DNA from: Anaerolineae bacterium
GTDB lineage: Bacteria > Chloroflexota > Anaerolineae > Anaerolineales > Villigracilaceae
Length of the DNA: 5,753 nucleotides
Assembly: GCA_017303735.1 (NCBI GenBank)
Contig: JAFLCF010000248.1
Span: 1 to 5,753 of the forward strand
Direction: 5' to 3'
Below are positions 1 through 5,753 of the stretch, piece after piece. Every line of letters starts with the position of its first letter. The stretch's first letter is position 1. The notes beneath the pieces were generated by a model that did no database searches, had not been told where the DNA came from, and saw only the letters and a program-made list of their open reading frames with translations. A program made the translations under genes and the position numbers.

Positions 1-21
1 TTTTTACGGCTACCCGCAGGG

Positions 22-792
22 TCATAAGACAGTCAGGATTTGAGGTTCTCCTTCGGTAACGGCGACTGTATGTTCAAAGTGCGCCGTCAACGACCCGTCT
101 GCGGAAACTACCGTCCACTTATCCGGTAGGACGCGTGTTTCAAACGTCCCTACTAAGACCATGGGTTCCAGGGCAATGGTCATTCCTGGTTTAAGAGGAA
201 GACCGGTTCCCGCCGCGCCGTAATTTGGCACTTGCGGACCTTCGTGCATGTCCTTCCCGACACCGTGTCCGGTGTATTCGCGGGTGACATGCAGCCCATG
301 GTTTTCTACATATTTCTGTATCGCCGCGGAGATATCTCCGGTAAGTTTGCCTTTGCGCATCTGTGCGATGCCCGCATGCAATGCCGCTTCCGTAACTTCG
401 AGCAACGTTTGTGCCTCCTGCGAGACCTGCCCCACCCCAGCCGAAAACGCTGAGTCTGCTACGTAGCCTTGGTACACTGTGCCACAATCGATTGAAACGA
501 CGTCCCCATCCTTCAGCTTGCGCCTTGAGTTGGGAATTCCATGCACCATTTCATCATTGATGCTGACTGTAATGGATGCAGGAAACGGCGGGTGTCCATA
601 GCCTTTGAACGGCGATACACATCCATGTGACTTCAGCACTTCCTCAGCAGCCGCGTTGAGGTCTGCCGTCGTCACACCTGGTTGTAAAAGTTCTTTCAGT
701 GCTGCATGAACACTTGCATTAATGCGCCCTGCCTCGCGCATGATCTTCAGCTCAGCAGGAGTTTTGATGTTGATCCGGCGTTCATGAAACAT
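22..792 (-). CDS. map: Type I methionine aminopeptidase (Map)
   Basis: Removes the N-terminal methionine from nascent proteins in the cytoplasm when the second residue is small. The 256-residue product has the full pita-bread fold length of a type Ia enzyme, with no N-terminal extension. The five metal ligands are visible: Asp102 and Asp113 (in VVSIDCG and YVADSAF), His176 (in TGHGVG), Glu209 (in ALEPMV) and Glu240 (in HFEHTV). The substrate-binding histidines are His84 (NDEMVHGIP) and His183 (DMHEGP). The 11-residue spacing of the two Asp ligands matches E. coli Map. The ATG is supported by AGGA at 800-803, seven bases upstream; the stop is TGA. It is the last gene seen and follows adk after 57 bases, the largest gap here, so it may be partly independent in expression. 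Placement after secY-adk is classical. Nothing in it looks broken. Confidence 0.97.
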   Translation of the reverse strand: MFHERRINIKTPAELKIMREAGRINASVHAALKELLQPGVTTADLNAAAEEVLKSHGCVSPFKGYGHPPFPASITVSINDEMVHGIPNSRRKLKDGDVVSIDCGTVYQGYVADSAFSAGVGQVSQEAQTLLEVTEAALHAGIAQMRKGKLTGDISAAIQKYVENHGLHVTREYTGHGVGKDMHEGPQVPNYGAAGTGLPLKPGMTIALEPMVLVGTFETRVLPDKWTVVSADGSLTAHFEHTVAVTEGEPQILTVL

Positions 793-813
793 GAGTACGT
801 CCTGATTTCTAAA

Positions 814-830
814 CAGAGGGTTCGCCTCTG
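814..830 (-). promoter_or_regulatory. Small hairpin in the adk-map intergenic gap
   Basis: On the transcribed strand CAGAGG and CCTCTG form a perfect 6-bp stem around a 5-base CGAAC loop, extendable by one G-U pair. It lies about 20 bases after the adk stop and about 10 bases before the AGGA ribosome binding site of map. Only three U residues follow, so it is not a canonical intrinsic terminator. It could be a weak attenuator, an RNA processing or stability site, or chance. Its location in the only roomy gap of the cluster is the main reason to record it. Confidence 0.35.
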
Positions 831-849
831 CGAATTCACAAATATTTCT

Positions 850-1497
850 TTATTTCAATGCGTCAAGCAATATTTTCGTAACTTGCTCAACAGGCTGCAT
901 CCCATTGATCTCGATCAACTTTCCAGCCTGGCGATAGTAATCCACCAACGGCATGGTTTGTTCAAGATATACCCGGATGCGCTTCGTCACAGTTTCAACC
1001 TTATCATCATCGCGCTGGTAAATTTCAGAACCATCTACATCACAAATTCCAGCCTGCTTTGGCGGGTTGAATTTCTCGTGGTAGATGTGACCCTGAGCAC
1101 GGCAAGTCCAACGTCCGCTTGTTCGTTCTACGAGAACATTTTCAGCGGCAGTGATATACGGAACCGCATTCACTTCCCCTTTGAACTCCGCCAGCATTTT
1201 CTCAAGCGCGTTCGCCTGGTTTGGGGTGCGGGGAAAACCGTCTAAAATCGCACCGGCAACACAATCTTGGCGAGAGATACGATCACGGATCATTGCAATC
1301 GTCACATCATCCGGTACCAGTTCGCCTTTATGCATATAAGACTGGGCGAGTTTTCCAAGTTCGGTCTGATTTTTTATATTCTCGCGAAACAAATCACCAG
1401 ACGAAACATGTGCGAGGCTGGTTTTCTTTGCAAGGATCTCAGCTTGCGTTCCCTTGCCTGCTCCAGGAGGTCCAAGCAAAACAATGTAGGTAGGCAT
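850..1497 (-). CDS. adk: Adenylate kinase, long-LID form
   Basis: Cytoplasmic enzyme that interconverts ATP + AMP and 2 ADP, setting adenylate balance. The product is 215 residues, the usual length for the long bacterial form. The P-loop GPPGAGKGTQ is at residues 9-18, the AMP-binding segment SSGDLFREN at 32-40, and DGFPRTPNQ with Arg90 at 86-94. The LID spans about 125-165 and carries Arg129, Arg162 and, just beyond, Arg173. The metal-type positions of the LID are Cys132, Gln135, Cys152 and Asp155, so only two of the four usual cysteines are present; His137 and His140 lie nearby. The reading frame is open further upstream into secY, but the P-loop must sit about eight residues from the N terminus, so the ATG at 1495-1497 is chosen. 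Only 10 bases separate it from the secY stop. The ribosome binding site is weak (GGGTTGAG after the secY TAG), which suggests coupling to secY translation. Confidence 0.97.
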   Translation of the reverse strand: MPTYIVLLGPPGAGKGTQAEILAKKTSLAHVSSGDLFRENIKNQTELGKLAQSYMHKGELVPDDVTIAMIRDRISRQDCVAGAILDGFPRTPNQANALEKMLAEFKGEVNAVPYITAAENVLVERTSGRWTCRAQGHIYHEKFNPPKQAGICDVDGSEIYQRDDDKVETVTKRIRVYLEQTMPLVDYYRQAGKLIEINGMQPVEQVTKILLDALK

Positions 1498-1507
1498 TGG
1501 CTCAACC

Positions 1508-2887
1508 CTATCGGACAAGCAACGAGTCCTGATAGCCGTGTAACTTGAGTTCTGCATCGATATTTTGGAAGGTATCGCGGACGACACCCACCACAATGAG
1601 CAGACCCGAGGATGTGATTAGGAATATTCCGGTGTTATTGGCAGCGGATATATTGAATATCGACAATATCAAACCGAGCAGGAAGGGCATGATAGCGACA
1701 ACGCCAAGGAATACCGCGCCTACTAGCGTAATGCGACTCTGGACTGTGCTTAGATATTTTTGGGTCGGGGCTCCGGTCAACACACCTGGAACACTGGCAC
1801 CAGCCTTTTTCAGGTTTTCACCATAATTTTGTTGATCGAACAACACGGTTGTATAGAAAAAGGTGAAAATCACAACCATGAGGAAATAGATCGTCCAGTA
1901 ACCCCAGTTATTGGTACCAGTAGCACCAAAGAAATTCTGAACGCCCAGGAAGAAATCAGCAACTGCCTGATTTTCATTCTGAGTAAAATAGCTGGCGACA
2001 ATGGCAGGGAATTGCAAAATAGCACTGGCAAAGATCAGCGGGATCATGCCAGAAAGATTCACCATCAAAGGCATGGTTCCCTTAACCGGCATGGACATGC
2101 GGTTGCCAACACGGCGACCAGGATACATCACCGGCACATTACGGCGTCCCTGCTGTACATATACGATAGCCAGAACTGTTAGAACAATAATGATCACGGT
2201 CAATATCAACATGATCCAACGGCTGGATTCGTCTGCAAGAAGCGAGGCGAAATTGGCGGGAATCTGCGCAACGATACCGGCGAAGATAATGAGAGAAAGT
2301 CCCTGACCACGAATACCGTATTCGGAGATCAACTCACCCAGCCAGATGGCGAACATGGTTCCAGCCGTCATAGCAATCAGAACAGCCCAGGAAGCCAATG
2401 CAGTTTCTGCATCGAACAAACCAAACGGAAGGATTGCCTGCCCAATTCCTTGTATGGAAAGGGAATTGAAAATATTGATCTGACCAACTGCCGAAAGCGC
2501 TGCCATGGGCACAGAGAGATAGTACGTCCACCTCTCCTGAAAGCGGCGTCCCTCACGCGGATCATCCTGAATTCTCTTTTGCAAGGAAGGGATGATCGGG
2601 ATCAAGAGTTGGATAATGATCTGGGCAGTAATATATGGATACACACCCATCGACAAAAGCGAGAAGTTGGAGACAGTTCCGCCAGAAAGCAAGTCTAAGA
2701 AGCCAAGGAAGCCTCCCGACCCGGAAGACGAGTTCCGGAATGCGGCAAGAATGTCATGGTTCACGCCAGGAGCCGGGACATTTGCCGCAATGCGATAGAT
2801 CACCAGAATCACAAAGGTGATGATCAACTTGCGGCGAATATCTTCCGACTTCCAAAGGTAGTGCCAGCCTGAAAAGGTGGTCTTCAT
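1508..2887 (-). CDS. secY: Preprotein translocase channel subunit SecY
   Basis: Central pore of the SecYEG translocon in the cytoplasmic membrane; passes unfolded preproteins from SecA or the ribosome. The 459 residues are near the E. coli length of 443. Ten hydrophobic segments can be drawn, roughly at 20-38, 78-98, 122-142, 165-185, 197-215, 224-245, 276-300, 330-350, 387-408 and 415-437. A glycine-rich plug-like region lies at 55-75 before TM2. The TM6-TM7 loop carries the basic GRRNVP and GRRVGNR stretches (C4). The C5 loop (about 350-385) aligns without gaps to E. coli but has Leu370 where E. coli has the key Arg357. The ATG follows AGAGGA at 2896-2901 with 8 bases of spacing. It sits 19 bases after rplO and 10 before adk, the usual position at the end of the ribosomal genes. 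The stop is TAG. Confidence 0.98.
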   Translation of the reverse strand: MKTTFSGWHYLWKSEDIRRKLIITFVILVIYRIAANVPAPGVNHDILAAFRNSSSGSGGFLGFLDLLSGGTVSNFSLLSMGVYPYITAQIIIQLLIPIIPSLQKRIQDDPREGRRFQERWTYYLSVPMAALSAVGQINIFNSLSIQGIGQAILPFGLFDAETALASWAVLIAMTAGTMFAIWLGELISEYGIRGQGLSLIIFAGIVAQIPANFASLLADESSRWIMLILTVIIIVLTVLAIVYVQQGRRNVPVMYPGRRVGNRMSMPVKGTMPLMVNLSGMIPLIFASAILQFPAIVASYFTQNENQAVADFFLGVQNFFGATGTNNWGYWTIYFLMVVIFTFFYTTVLFDQQNYGENLKKAGASVPGVLTGAPTQKYLSTVQSRITLVGAVFLGVVAIMPFLLGLILSIFNISAANNTGIFLITSSGLLIVVGVVRDTFQNIDAELKLHGYQDSLLVR

Positions 2888-2895
2888 AAGAAGTA

Positions 2896-2901
2896 TCCTC
2901 T
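2896..2901 (-). promoter_or_regulatory. Ribosome binding site of secY
   Basis: AGAGGA lies 8 bases before the secY ATG, inside the 19-base rplO-secY gap. It supports the start chosen for SecY and independent ribosome entry after the rplO TAG stop. Confidence 0.75.
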
Positions 2902-2906
2902 TGGTC

Positions 2907-3362
2907 CTAGGCGATCAATTCGACCGAGCCGCCAGCCTTTTCGATCTTGGCTTTGGCGCCCGCGCTAATACGATGAACGCGAACCTTGAGGGCAACGGTC
3001 ATTTCACCACGACCCAACACAACGATCGGGTTGCGGATATCGCGCAAGAGATGCGCTTCGGCAAGTGTTTCAGGAGTGACTTCCGCATTGGCTTTGAACG
3101 CCTCGGAGAGTTGATCCAGGTTCACTTCATTGAAATCCACCTGGTTGGGTGGGGTGAAACCTTCACCGCGCATGAACGGCAGGCGGCGATAAAAGGGAAG
3201 GTTGCCGCCCTGTCGATAAAGATGTCCGCCTTCACCGGAGCGTGCACCAGCACCCTTGGTACCACGACCGGCAGTTTTACCCTGTCCGGCAGAGATGCCA
3301 CGTCCCACGCGTTTTCGGTTCTTCTTCGACCCAGCATTGGGTACAAGATCGTGTAGTTTCAT
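2907..3362 (-). CDS. rplO: 50S ribosomal protein L15 (uL15)
   Basis: Binds 23S rRNA during late assembly of the large subunit. The 151 residues match the family length of about 145-150. The N-terminal third is a basic, Gly-rich extension with the expected start MKLHDL, then RVGRGISAGQGKTAGRGTKG at 18-37 and ARSGEGG at 40-46, followed by GGNLPFYRRLP at 52-62. The globular C-terminal domain ends with GAKAKIEKAGGSVELI at 135-150. The loop after ARSG reads EGGHLYRQGGNLPF, slightly unlike the more frequent GG-x-R-PGFEGGQMPL wording, but is conserved in position. The ATG lies 9 bases after the rpmD stop; the only upstream purine motif is AGG of TAGGTTG, which overlaps that stop, so coupling with rpmD is likely. 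secY follows after 19 bases. Confidence 0.97.
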   Translation of the reverse strand: MKLHDLVPNAGSKKNRKRVGRGISAGQGKTAGRGTKGAGARSGEGGHLYRQGGNLPFYRRLPFMRGEGFTPPNQVDFNEVNLDQLSEAFKANAEVTPETLAEAHLLRDIRNPIVVLGRGEMTVALKVRVHRISAGAKAKIEKAGGSVELIA

Positions 3363-3371
3363 AGTTACAAC

Positions 3372-3566
3372 CTACTCTTCAATCTTGATCAAATGAATGA
3401 TCTTGTTTAACATGCCGCGCAATGCGGGCGTGTCTTTGTGTTCAACAGTTTGGTGCATTCGGCGCAAGCCCAGTGCCTTCACAGTCGCCTTTTGATCCTT
3501 GGTATAACCAATGGCACTGCGCACCAGCGTTACACGAATGCTTTTACCAGTTGTTTCCTTAGGCAT
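3372..3566 (-). CDS. rpmD: 50S ribosomal protein L30 (uL30)
   Basis: Small large-subunit protein that binds 23S rRNA. The product is 64 residues, close to the usual 58-62, with the standard core [20 protein letters not shown] at 10-29, [15 protein letters not shown] at 31-45 and [14 protein letters not shown] at the end. A slightly long polar N terminus (MPKETTGKS) precedes the first strand. The frame is open upstream inside rpsE, but those residues do not belong to the family. The ATG at 3564-3566 has a strong GGAGG at 3574-3578, 7 bases upstream and inside the rpsE coding region. Start and rpsE stop overlap by 8 bases (ATGCCTAA), a classic coupling arrangement. rplO follows after 9 bases. 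Confidence 0.96.
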   Translation of the reverse strand: MPKETTGKSIRVTLVRSAIGYTKDQKATVKALGLRRMHQTVEHKDTPALRGMLNKIIHLIKIEE

Positions 3567-4101
3567 GCTGCTTCCTCCGTTCCCAGAATGGGAGCAATTC
3601 TTCAGCGCGTTTGCCGCGACGGGCAGCCTCAGCTGCGGGTGAACGAAGACCGTCCAACGCATCAAAGGTTGCCATTACCACATTGAGGACGTTCGCGCTT
3701 CCCATGGACTTGGTCAGGATATCGCGAACCCCAGCCACTTCCAACACCGCACGAACACCGCCTGCGGCGATAACCCCGGTACCTGCTGAAGCGGGTTTGA
3801 GGAATACTCGCGCGCCTGCCACTTTTCCAAGCGACTCATGCGGAATGGTTGTTCCGGAAATGTTAACAAGACGGATATTCTTGCGGGCACGTTCAGACGC
3901 CTTGCGCATCGCATCAGGAACGGCGTTCGCCTTGCCAACACCCATCCCGATATTGCCCTTCTTGTCACCAACCACAACGGTCACGCGGAAGCGGAAGCGG
4001 CGCCCACCCTTCACCACTTTGGCAACGCGGGCGATTTCGATCACGCGTTCCTCGAAAGCATCCTGCGATTCGTACTGTTTATCGAATTGATTTTCTGCCA
4101 T
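3559..4101 (-). CDS. rpsE: 30S ribosomal protein S5 (uS5)
   Basis: Small-subunit protein near the decoding region and mRNA entry channel; affects translational accuracy and, in E. coli, spectinomycin sensitivity. The product is 180 residues, within the family range. The N-terminal double-stranded-RNA-binding-like domain spans about 17-80: [21 protein letters not shown] at 18-38, with the VKGG loop intact, then [17 protein letters not shown]. The C-terminal domain carries [20 protein letters not shown] at 100-119 and [19 protein letters not shown] at 127-145. A four-residue longer version from a TTG at 4111-4113 is possible, but that TTG is part of the TTGGAG ribosome binding site, so the ATG at 4099-4101 is preferred. 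It lies 21 bases after rplR and overlaps rpmD by 8 bases. Confidence 0.97.
   Translation of the reverse strand: MAENQFDKQYESQDAFEERVIEIARVAKVVKGGRRFRFRVTVVVGDKKGNIGMGVGKANAVPDAMRKASERARKNIRLVNISGTTIPHESLGKVAGARVFLKPASAGTGVIAAGGVRAVLEVAGVRDILTKSMGSANVLNVVMATFDALDGLRSPAAEAARRGKRAEELLPFWERRKQHA
3574..3578 (-). promoter_or_regulatory. Ribosome binding site of rpmD inside rpsE
   Basis: GGAGG lies 7 bases before the rpmD ATG and within the last codons of rpsE (encoding part of ERRKQ). It decides the short start of L30 against the longer open frame and places terminating S5 ribosomes right over the L30 initiation site. Confidence 0.8.
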
Positions 4102-4107
4102 ATCTTT

Positions 4108-4111
4108 CTCC
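4108..4111 (-). promoter_or_regulatory. Ribosome binding site of rpsE
   Basis: GGAG sits 6 bases before the rpsE ATG. It overlaps the alternative TTG codon at 4111-4113, which argues that the TTG is part of the binding site and not the start. Confidence 0.7.
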
Positions 4112-4122
4112 AATGTTCCGCG

Positions 4123-4488
4123 TTAGAACTGCAGGCCGCCTTCACGCGCGCCGTCTGCCAGGGCTTTGATACGCCCGGTGTAACGGAACCCGCCGCGGTC
4201 AAACACGACCGTGGAGATTCCCTTGGATTTTGCGCGTTCGGCAATTGCCTGACCAATGGCTTTCGCCTGCTCGGTCTTCTTCATGCCTTTAACCTTTTCA
4301 CGCAAATCCTTGTCGACGGTAGAGGCAGATACGAGGGTATTGCCGTCCATATCGTCAATGATCTGGGCATAAATACCCGTCAGACTCTTGAAAACATTCA
4401 AACGCGGGCGTTCGGGGTTGCCGAATACCTGCTTGCGAACACGCAAATGACGGCGTTCGCGAGCCAGAGCACGATTCTTATTAGCCAT
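4123..4488 (-). CDS. rplR: 50S ribosomal protein L18 (uL18)
   Basis: Binds 5S rRNA, together with L5, in the central protuberance of the large subunit. The 121 residues match the family (about 117-122). The basic N terminus ([20 protein letters not shown]) is followed by [20 protein letters not shown], the helix [19 protein letters not shown] and the hallmark [20 protein letters not shown], ending in AREGGLQF. The ATG lies 3 bases after the rplF TAA. The best purine motif, GGGAG at 4500-4504, is rather far (11 bases) and lies inside the end of rplF, so re-initiation by ribosomes that finish L6 is plausible. rpsE follows after 21 bases. Confidence 0.97.
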   Translation of the reverse strand: MANKNRALARERRHLRVRKQVFGNPERPRLNVFKSLTGIYAQIIDDMDGNTLVSASTVDKDLREKVKGMKKTEQAKAIGQAIAERAKSKGISTVVFDRGGFRYTGRIKALADGAREGGLQF

Positions 4489-4491
4489 GGC

Positions 4492-5040
4492 TTACTTGGC
4501 TCCCTTTCCGGCTTTACCAGCTTTGCGGCGAACCTTCTCACCGAGATAGCGCAAGCCTTTGCCATGATAAGGTTCCGGCGGGCGGACGCCGCGAATATTT
4601 GCAGCCACCTGCCCCACCAATTCCTTATCGAAACCCAAGACCTTGATCTGTCGGGTCTTTGCATCTGTTTCAAATGAAATGCCAACCGGCGGTTCGATCT
4701 TGACCGGGTGGGAATAGCCGACAAACAATGCCAGGTTCTTCCCTTCCATTTCGGCGCGGTATCCCACGCCTTCCACTTCGAGCACTACTTCAAATCCCTT
4801 GCTGACGCCATGGACCATATTCGCGAGCACAGCTCGGGTGGTTCCATGCAGGGCGCGTTCTTCGGGGTTGTCCGATGTGCGGGCAATCTTCAACTGATTG
4901 TCTTCCATTTTGATATTGATCAAGCTGGAAAACTCACGATGAAGTTCACCCTTCGGTCCCTTTACGCGGACTTTGGAGCCTGTCAGCTCCACCTGCACGC
5001 CAGTTGGGATGTCTACAGGTAAACGACCAATGCGAGACAC
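4492..5040 (-). CDS. rplF: 50S ribosomal protein L6 (uL6)
   Basis: Large-subunit protein near the GTPase-associated centre and sarcin-ricin loop. The product is 182 residues (usual 176-184) and contains the two tandem L6 repeats, about 10-82 and 83-165. The N terminus SRIGRLPVDIPTGV is typical. The C-terminal signature is RPPEPYHGKGLRYLGE at 153-168, with His159 in place of the more common Lys, and the tail is Lys/Gly-rich (KAGKAGKGAK). The frame is open 20 codons further upstream into rpsH, but those residues are foreign to the family. The start is the GTG at 5038-5040, since AGGAGG stands 6 bases before it. The rpsH stop lies 10 bases upstream and rplR begins 3 bases after the L6 TAA. Confidence 0.97.
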   Translation of the reverse strand: MSRIGRLPVDIPTGVQVELTGSKVRVKGPKGELHREFSSLINIKMEDNQLKIARTSDNPEERALHGTTRAVLANMVHGVSKGFEVVLEVEGVGYRAEMEGKNLALFVGYSHPVKIEPPVGISFETDAKTRQIKVLGFDKELVGQVAANIRGVRPPEPYHGKGLRYLGEKVRRKAGKAGKGAK

Positions 5041-5046
5041 AATAAA

Positions 5047-5052
5047 CCTCCT
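5047..5052 (-). promoter_or_regulatory. Strong ribosome binding site of rplF, overlapping the rpsH stop
   Basis: AGGAGG is 6 bases before the rplF GTG. Its first two bases are the last two of the rpsH TAG stop (TAGGAGG). This consensus site is the reason to accept the GTG start, and the overlap means S8 termination occurs on the L6 initiation site. Confidence 0.85.
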
Positions 5053-5464
5053 ACCAAACCTTGCAGATGATCTCGCCGCCCACGCCCAACTGTCGGGCAC
5101 GTGCGCCGGTCATTACACCCTTGGGGGTCGAGAGAATGGCAACGCCAATTCCGGAAAGAACCCAGGGGATGTCTGTTTTCTTGGTATAGATGCGGCGACC
5201 GGGCTTGCTGACGCGCTCCAAACCGGAGATTACTGCACGTCGCTGGCGGCGTTCGCCTACGTATTTGATTTTGAGGCGCAAGACCTTCTGCGCTTCCTGT
5301 TCGCCTTCCACTACCTCGAACCCTTCCAGAAAACCTTCCTCTTTCAGGATCTTGGCAATTTCAAGCTTGATCTTTGAACTCGGCATAGCAACCTGAGCAT
5401 GGCCAGCCATGACTGCATTGCGAACGCGAGTTAACATATCGGCAATTGGATCAGTGAATGACAT
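5051..5464 (-). CDS. rpsH: 30S ribosomal protein S8 (uS8)
   Basis: Primary 16S rRNA-binding protein that organises the central domain of the small subunit; in E. coli it also represses the spc operon by binding the mRNA near the L5 start, a region outside this window. The 137 residues compare with the usual 129-133. The N-terminal [16 protein letters not shown] at 2-17 is canonical. The mid region [20 protein letters not shown] at 31-50 and a slightly charged loop (VEGEQEAQ) follow, then the rRNA-binding C-terminal part: [15 protein letters not shown] at 86-100, [20 protein letters not shown] at 105-124 and [11 protein letters not shown] at the end. The ATG has GGAGGT at 5470-5475, 5 bases upstream. 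The gene lies 19 bases after rpsN and its TAG stop merges with the rplF binding site. Confidence 0.97.
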   Translation of the reverse strand: MSFTDPIADMLTRVRNAVMAGHAQVAMPSSKIKLEIAKILKEEGFLEGFEVVEGEQEAQKVLRLKIKYVGERRQRRAVISGLERVSKPGRRIYTKKTDIPWVLSGIGVAILSTPKGVMTGARARQLGVGGEIICKVW

Positions 5465-5469
5465 AATTT

Positions 5470-5475
5470 ACCTCC
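5470..5475 (-). promoter_or_regulatory. Ribosome binding site of rpsH
   Basis: GGAGGT lies 5 bases before the rpsH ATG in the 19-base gap after rpsN. It is close to consensus and fixes the S8 start at MSFTDP. Confidence 0.8.
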
Positions 5476-5483
5476 ACCCGGAT

Positions 5484-5666
5484 TTACCAGGATGCCTTTA
5501 CAACGCCGGGGATTTGGCCCTTCAACGCCAGTTCACGGAAACAAATGCGGCACAAACCGAAGCGGCGGATGTACCCGCGGGGTCGCCCACAGCGCTGGCA
5601 GCGGTTTCGCACCTGCACAGCATGGCGGCGGCGCATTTCACGATATTGCATACATTTCTTTGCCAT
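5484..5666 (-). CDS. rpsN: 30S ribosomal protein S14, zinc-binding short type (uS14)
   Basis: Small-subunit head protein that contacts 16S rRNA; the short form holds one zinc ion. The 60 residues match the 61-residue zinc-type S14 (sometimes called rpsZ) and not the 90-100-residue cysteine-free form of E. coli. Four cysteines form C-x2-C-x12-C-x2-C at residues 23, 26, 39 and 42, within [20 protein letters not shown] and [10 protein letters not shown], and the end IPGVVKASW is the family signature. Cys5 is an extra cysteine outside the motif. The N terminus is strongly basic (MRRRH). The ATG lies 3 bases after the rplE TAA; AAGGA at 5677-5681, inside rplE, is the likely binding site at about 10 bases. 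rpsH follows after 19 bases. Confidence 0.97.
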   Translation of the reverse strand: MAKKCMQYREMRRRHAVQVRNRCQRCGRPRGYIRRFGLCRICFRELALKGQIPGVVKASW

Positions 5667-5669
5667 ACC

Positions 5670-5753
5670 TTACGCTTCCTTCTTGCCGCTAAACGGCATT
5701 CCGAGCAGTCTTAACAAAGCGCGGGCTTCATCATCGTTTTGAGCGGTCGTCAC
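5670..5753 (-). CDS. rplE: 50S ribosomal protein L5 (uL5), C-terminal fragment
   Basis: Only the last 27 codons and a TAA stop are in the window; the gene continues beyond the right edge. The visible residues read VTTAQNDDEARALLRLLGMP followed by FSGKKEA. The pattern T-T-A-x-x-D-x-E-A-R-x-L-L-x-x-L-G-M-P-F is the typical C terminus of bacterial L5, which binds 5S rRNA and contacts P-site tRNA in the large subunit. Position directly before S14 confirms it. The short basic tail (SGKKEA) after MPF is a small extension of common type. The stop lies 3 bases before the rpsN ATG, so the rpsN binding site is inside this gene. Confidence 0.93.
   Translation of the reverse strand: MTTAQNDDEARALLRLLGMPFSGKKEA

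Noticed and set aside
1..21. CCCTGCGGG followed by AAAAA after the map stop, considered as a terminator.
   Set aside because: The possible stem is 3 bp, the tract after it is A and not U on the transcript, and the window ends there.
191..487. A 98-codon minus-strand frame inside map in another frame.
   Set aside because: It is fully contained in map, whose catalytic residues are all intact in its own frame; the Arg-rich composition is typical of an out-of-frame shadow.
824..858. Possible promoter between adk and map: TTGAAA at 853-858, and ATTCGC after a 17-base spacer, on the minus strand.
   Set aside because: The -35-like element is inside the adk end and the -10-like hexamer is far from TATAAT; not enough to call a promoter.
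706..1245. A 179-codon plus-strand frame opposite the start of map and most of adk.
   Set aside because: It spans an intergenic gap and two well-supported minus-strand genes; the translation shows no family features.
1498..1596. N-terminal extension of Adk from an upstream start inside secY.
   Set aside because: It would put 33 residues before the P-loop region and overlap the SecY C terminus; the P-loop position and family length fix the start at 1497.
3838..4677. A 279-codon open frame on the plus strand, opposite rpsE, rplR and rplF.
   Set aside because: It runs antisense to three certain ribosomal genes, has no recognisable domain, and its length is explained by codon bias of the opposite strand.
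5041..5100. N-terminal extension of L6 from an ATG inside rpsH.
   Set aside because: The extra 20 residues are unlike any L6 start, while a consensus AGGAGG stands at proper distance before the GTG at 5040.

Overview
The window is a tightly packed, single-strand ribosomal-protein cluster. Every supported gene lies on the minus strand, so transcription runs from high to low coordinates. In transcript order the genes are: the last 27 codons of rplE (L5), rpsN (zinc-type S14), rpsH (S8), rplF (L6), rplR (L18), rpsE (S5), rpmD (L30), rplO (L15), secY, adk and map. This is the distal part of the bacterial spc operon with the secY-adk-map extension common outside the Proteobacteria. Upstream (L14, L24 and earlier genes) and downstream (often infA, rpmJ, S13, S11) neighbours are not in the window.

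The organism is a bacterium with moderate GC. The short Cys4 zinc-type S14, adk and map directly after secY, an adenylate kinase with a partly cysteine-based LID, and the wording of the SecY C5 loop and Adk LID suggest a Chloroflexota bacterium, perhaps Anaerolineae. This assignment is inference from recalled sequence style, not from a search.

Region by region: 5041-5753 carries the L5 end, S14 and S8. 3363-5040 carries L6, L18, S5 and L30, ending with an 8-base S5/L30 overlap. 1498-3362 carries L15 and SecY. 1-1497 carries Adk and methionine aminopeptidase (Map). Intergenic gaps are 3 to 21 bases, except 57 bases between adk and map, which contain a small hairpin. There is no gene-free stretch above 300 bases. 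I see no tRNA, rRNA, mobile element, CRISPR array or convincing promoter. Several starts are corrected inward from the longest reading frame: adk, rpmD, rpsE, and rplF (GTG).

Functionally the genes make ribosomal subunit parts (S5, S8, S14; L5, L6, L15, L18, L30), the membrane channel for exported chains (SecY), the enzyme that balances adenine nucleotides (Adk) and the enzyme that trims the initiator methionine (Map). Spacing suggests one polycistronic mRNA with translational coupling.

I found no previously undescribed system here. The observations most worth a second look are residue-level: Leu replaces the near-universal C5-loop Arg of SecY, and the Adk LID metal site is a Cys/Gln/Cys/Asp mosaic. 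The adk-map hairpin and the reuse of TAG stop codons as the start of a TAGG motif near the next ribosome binding site are lesser points.
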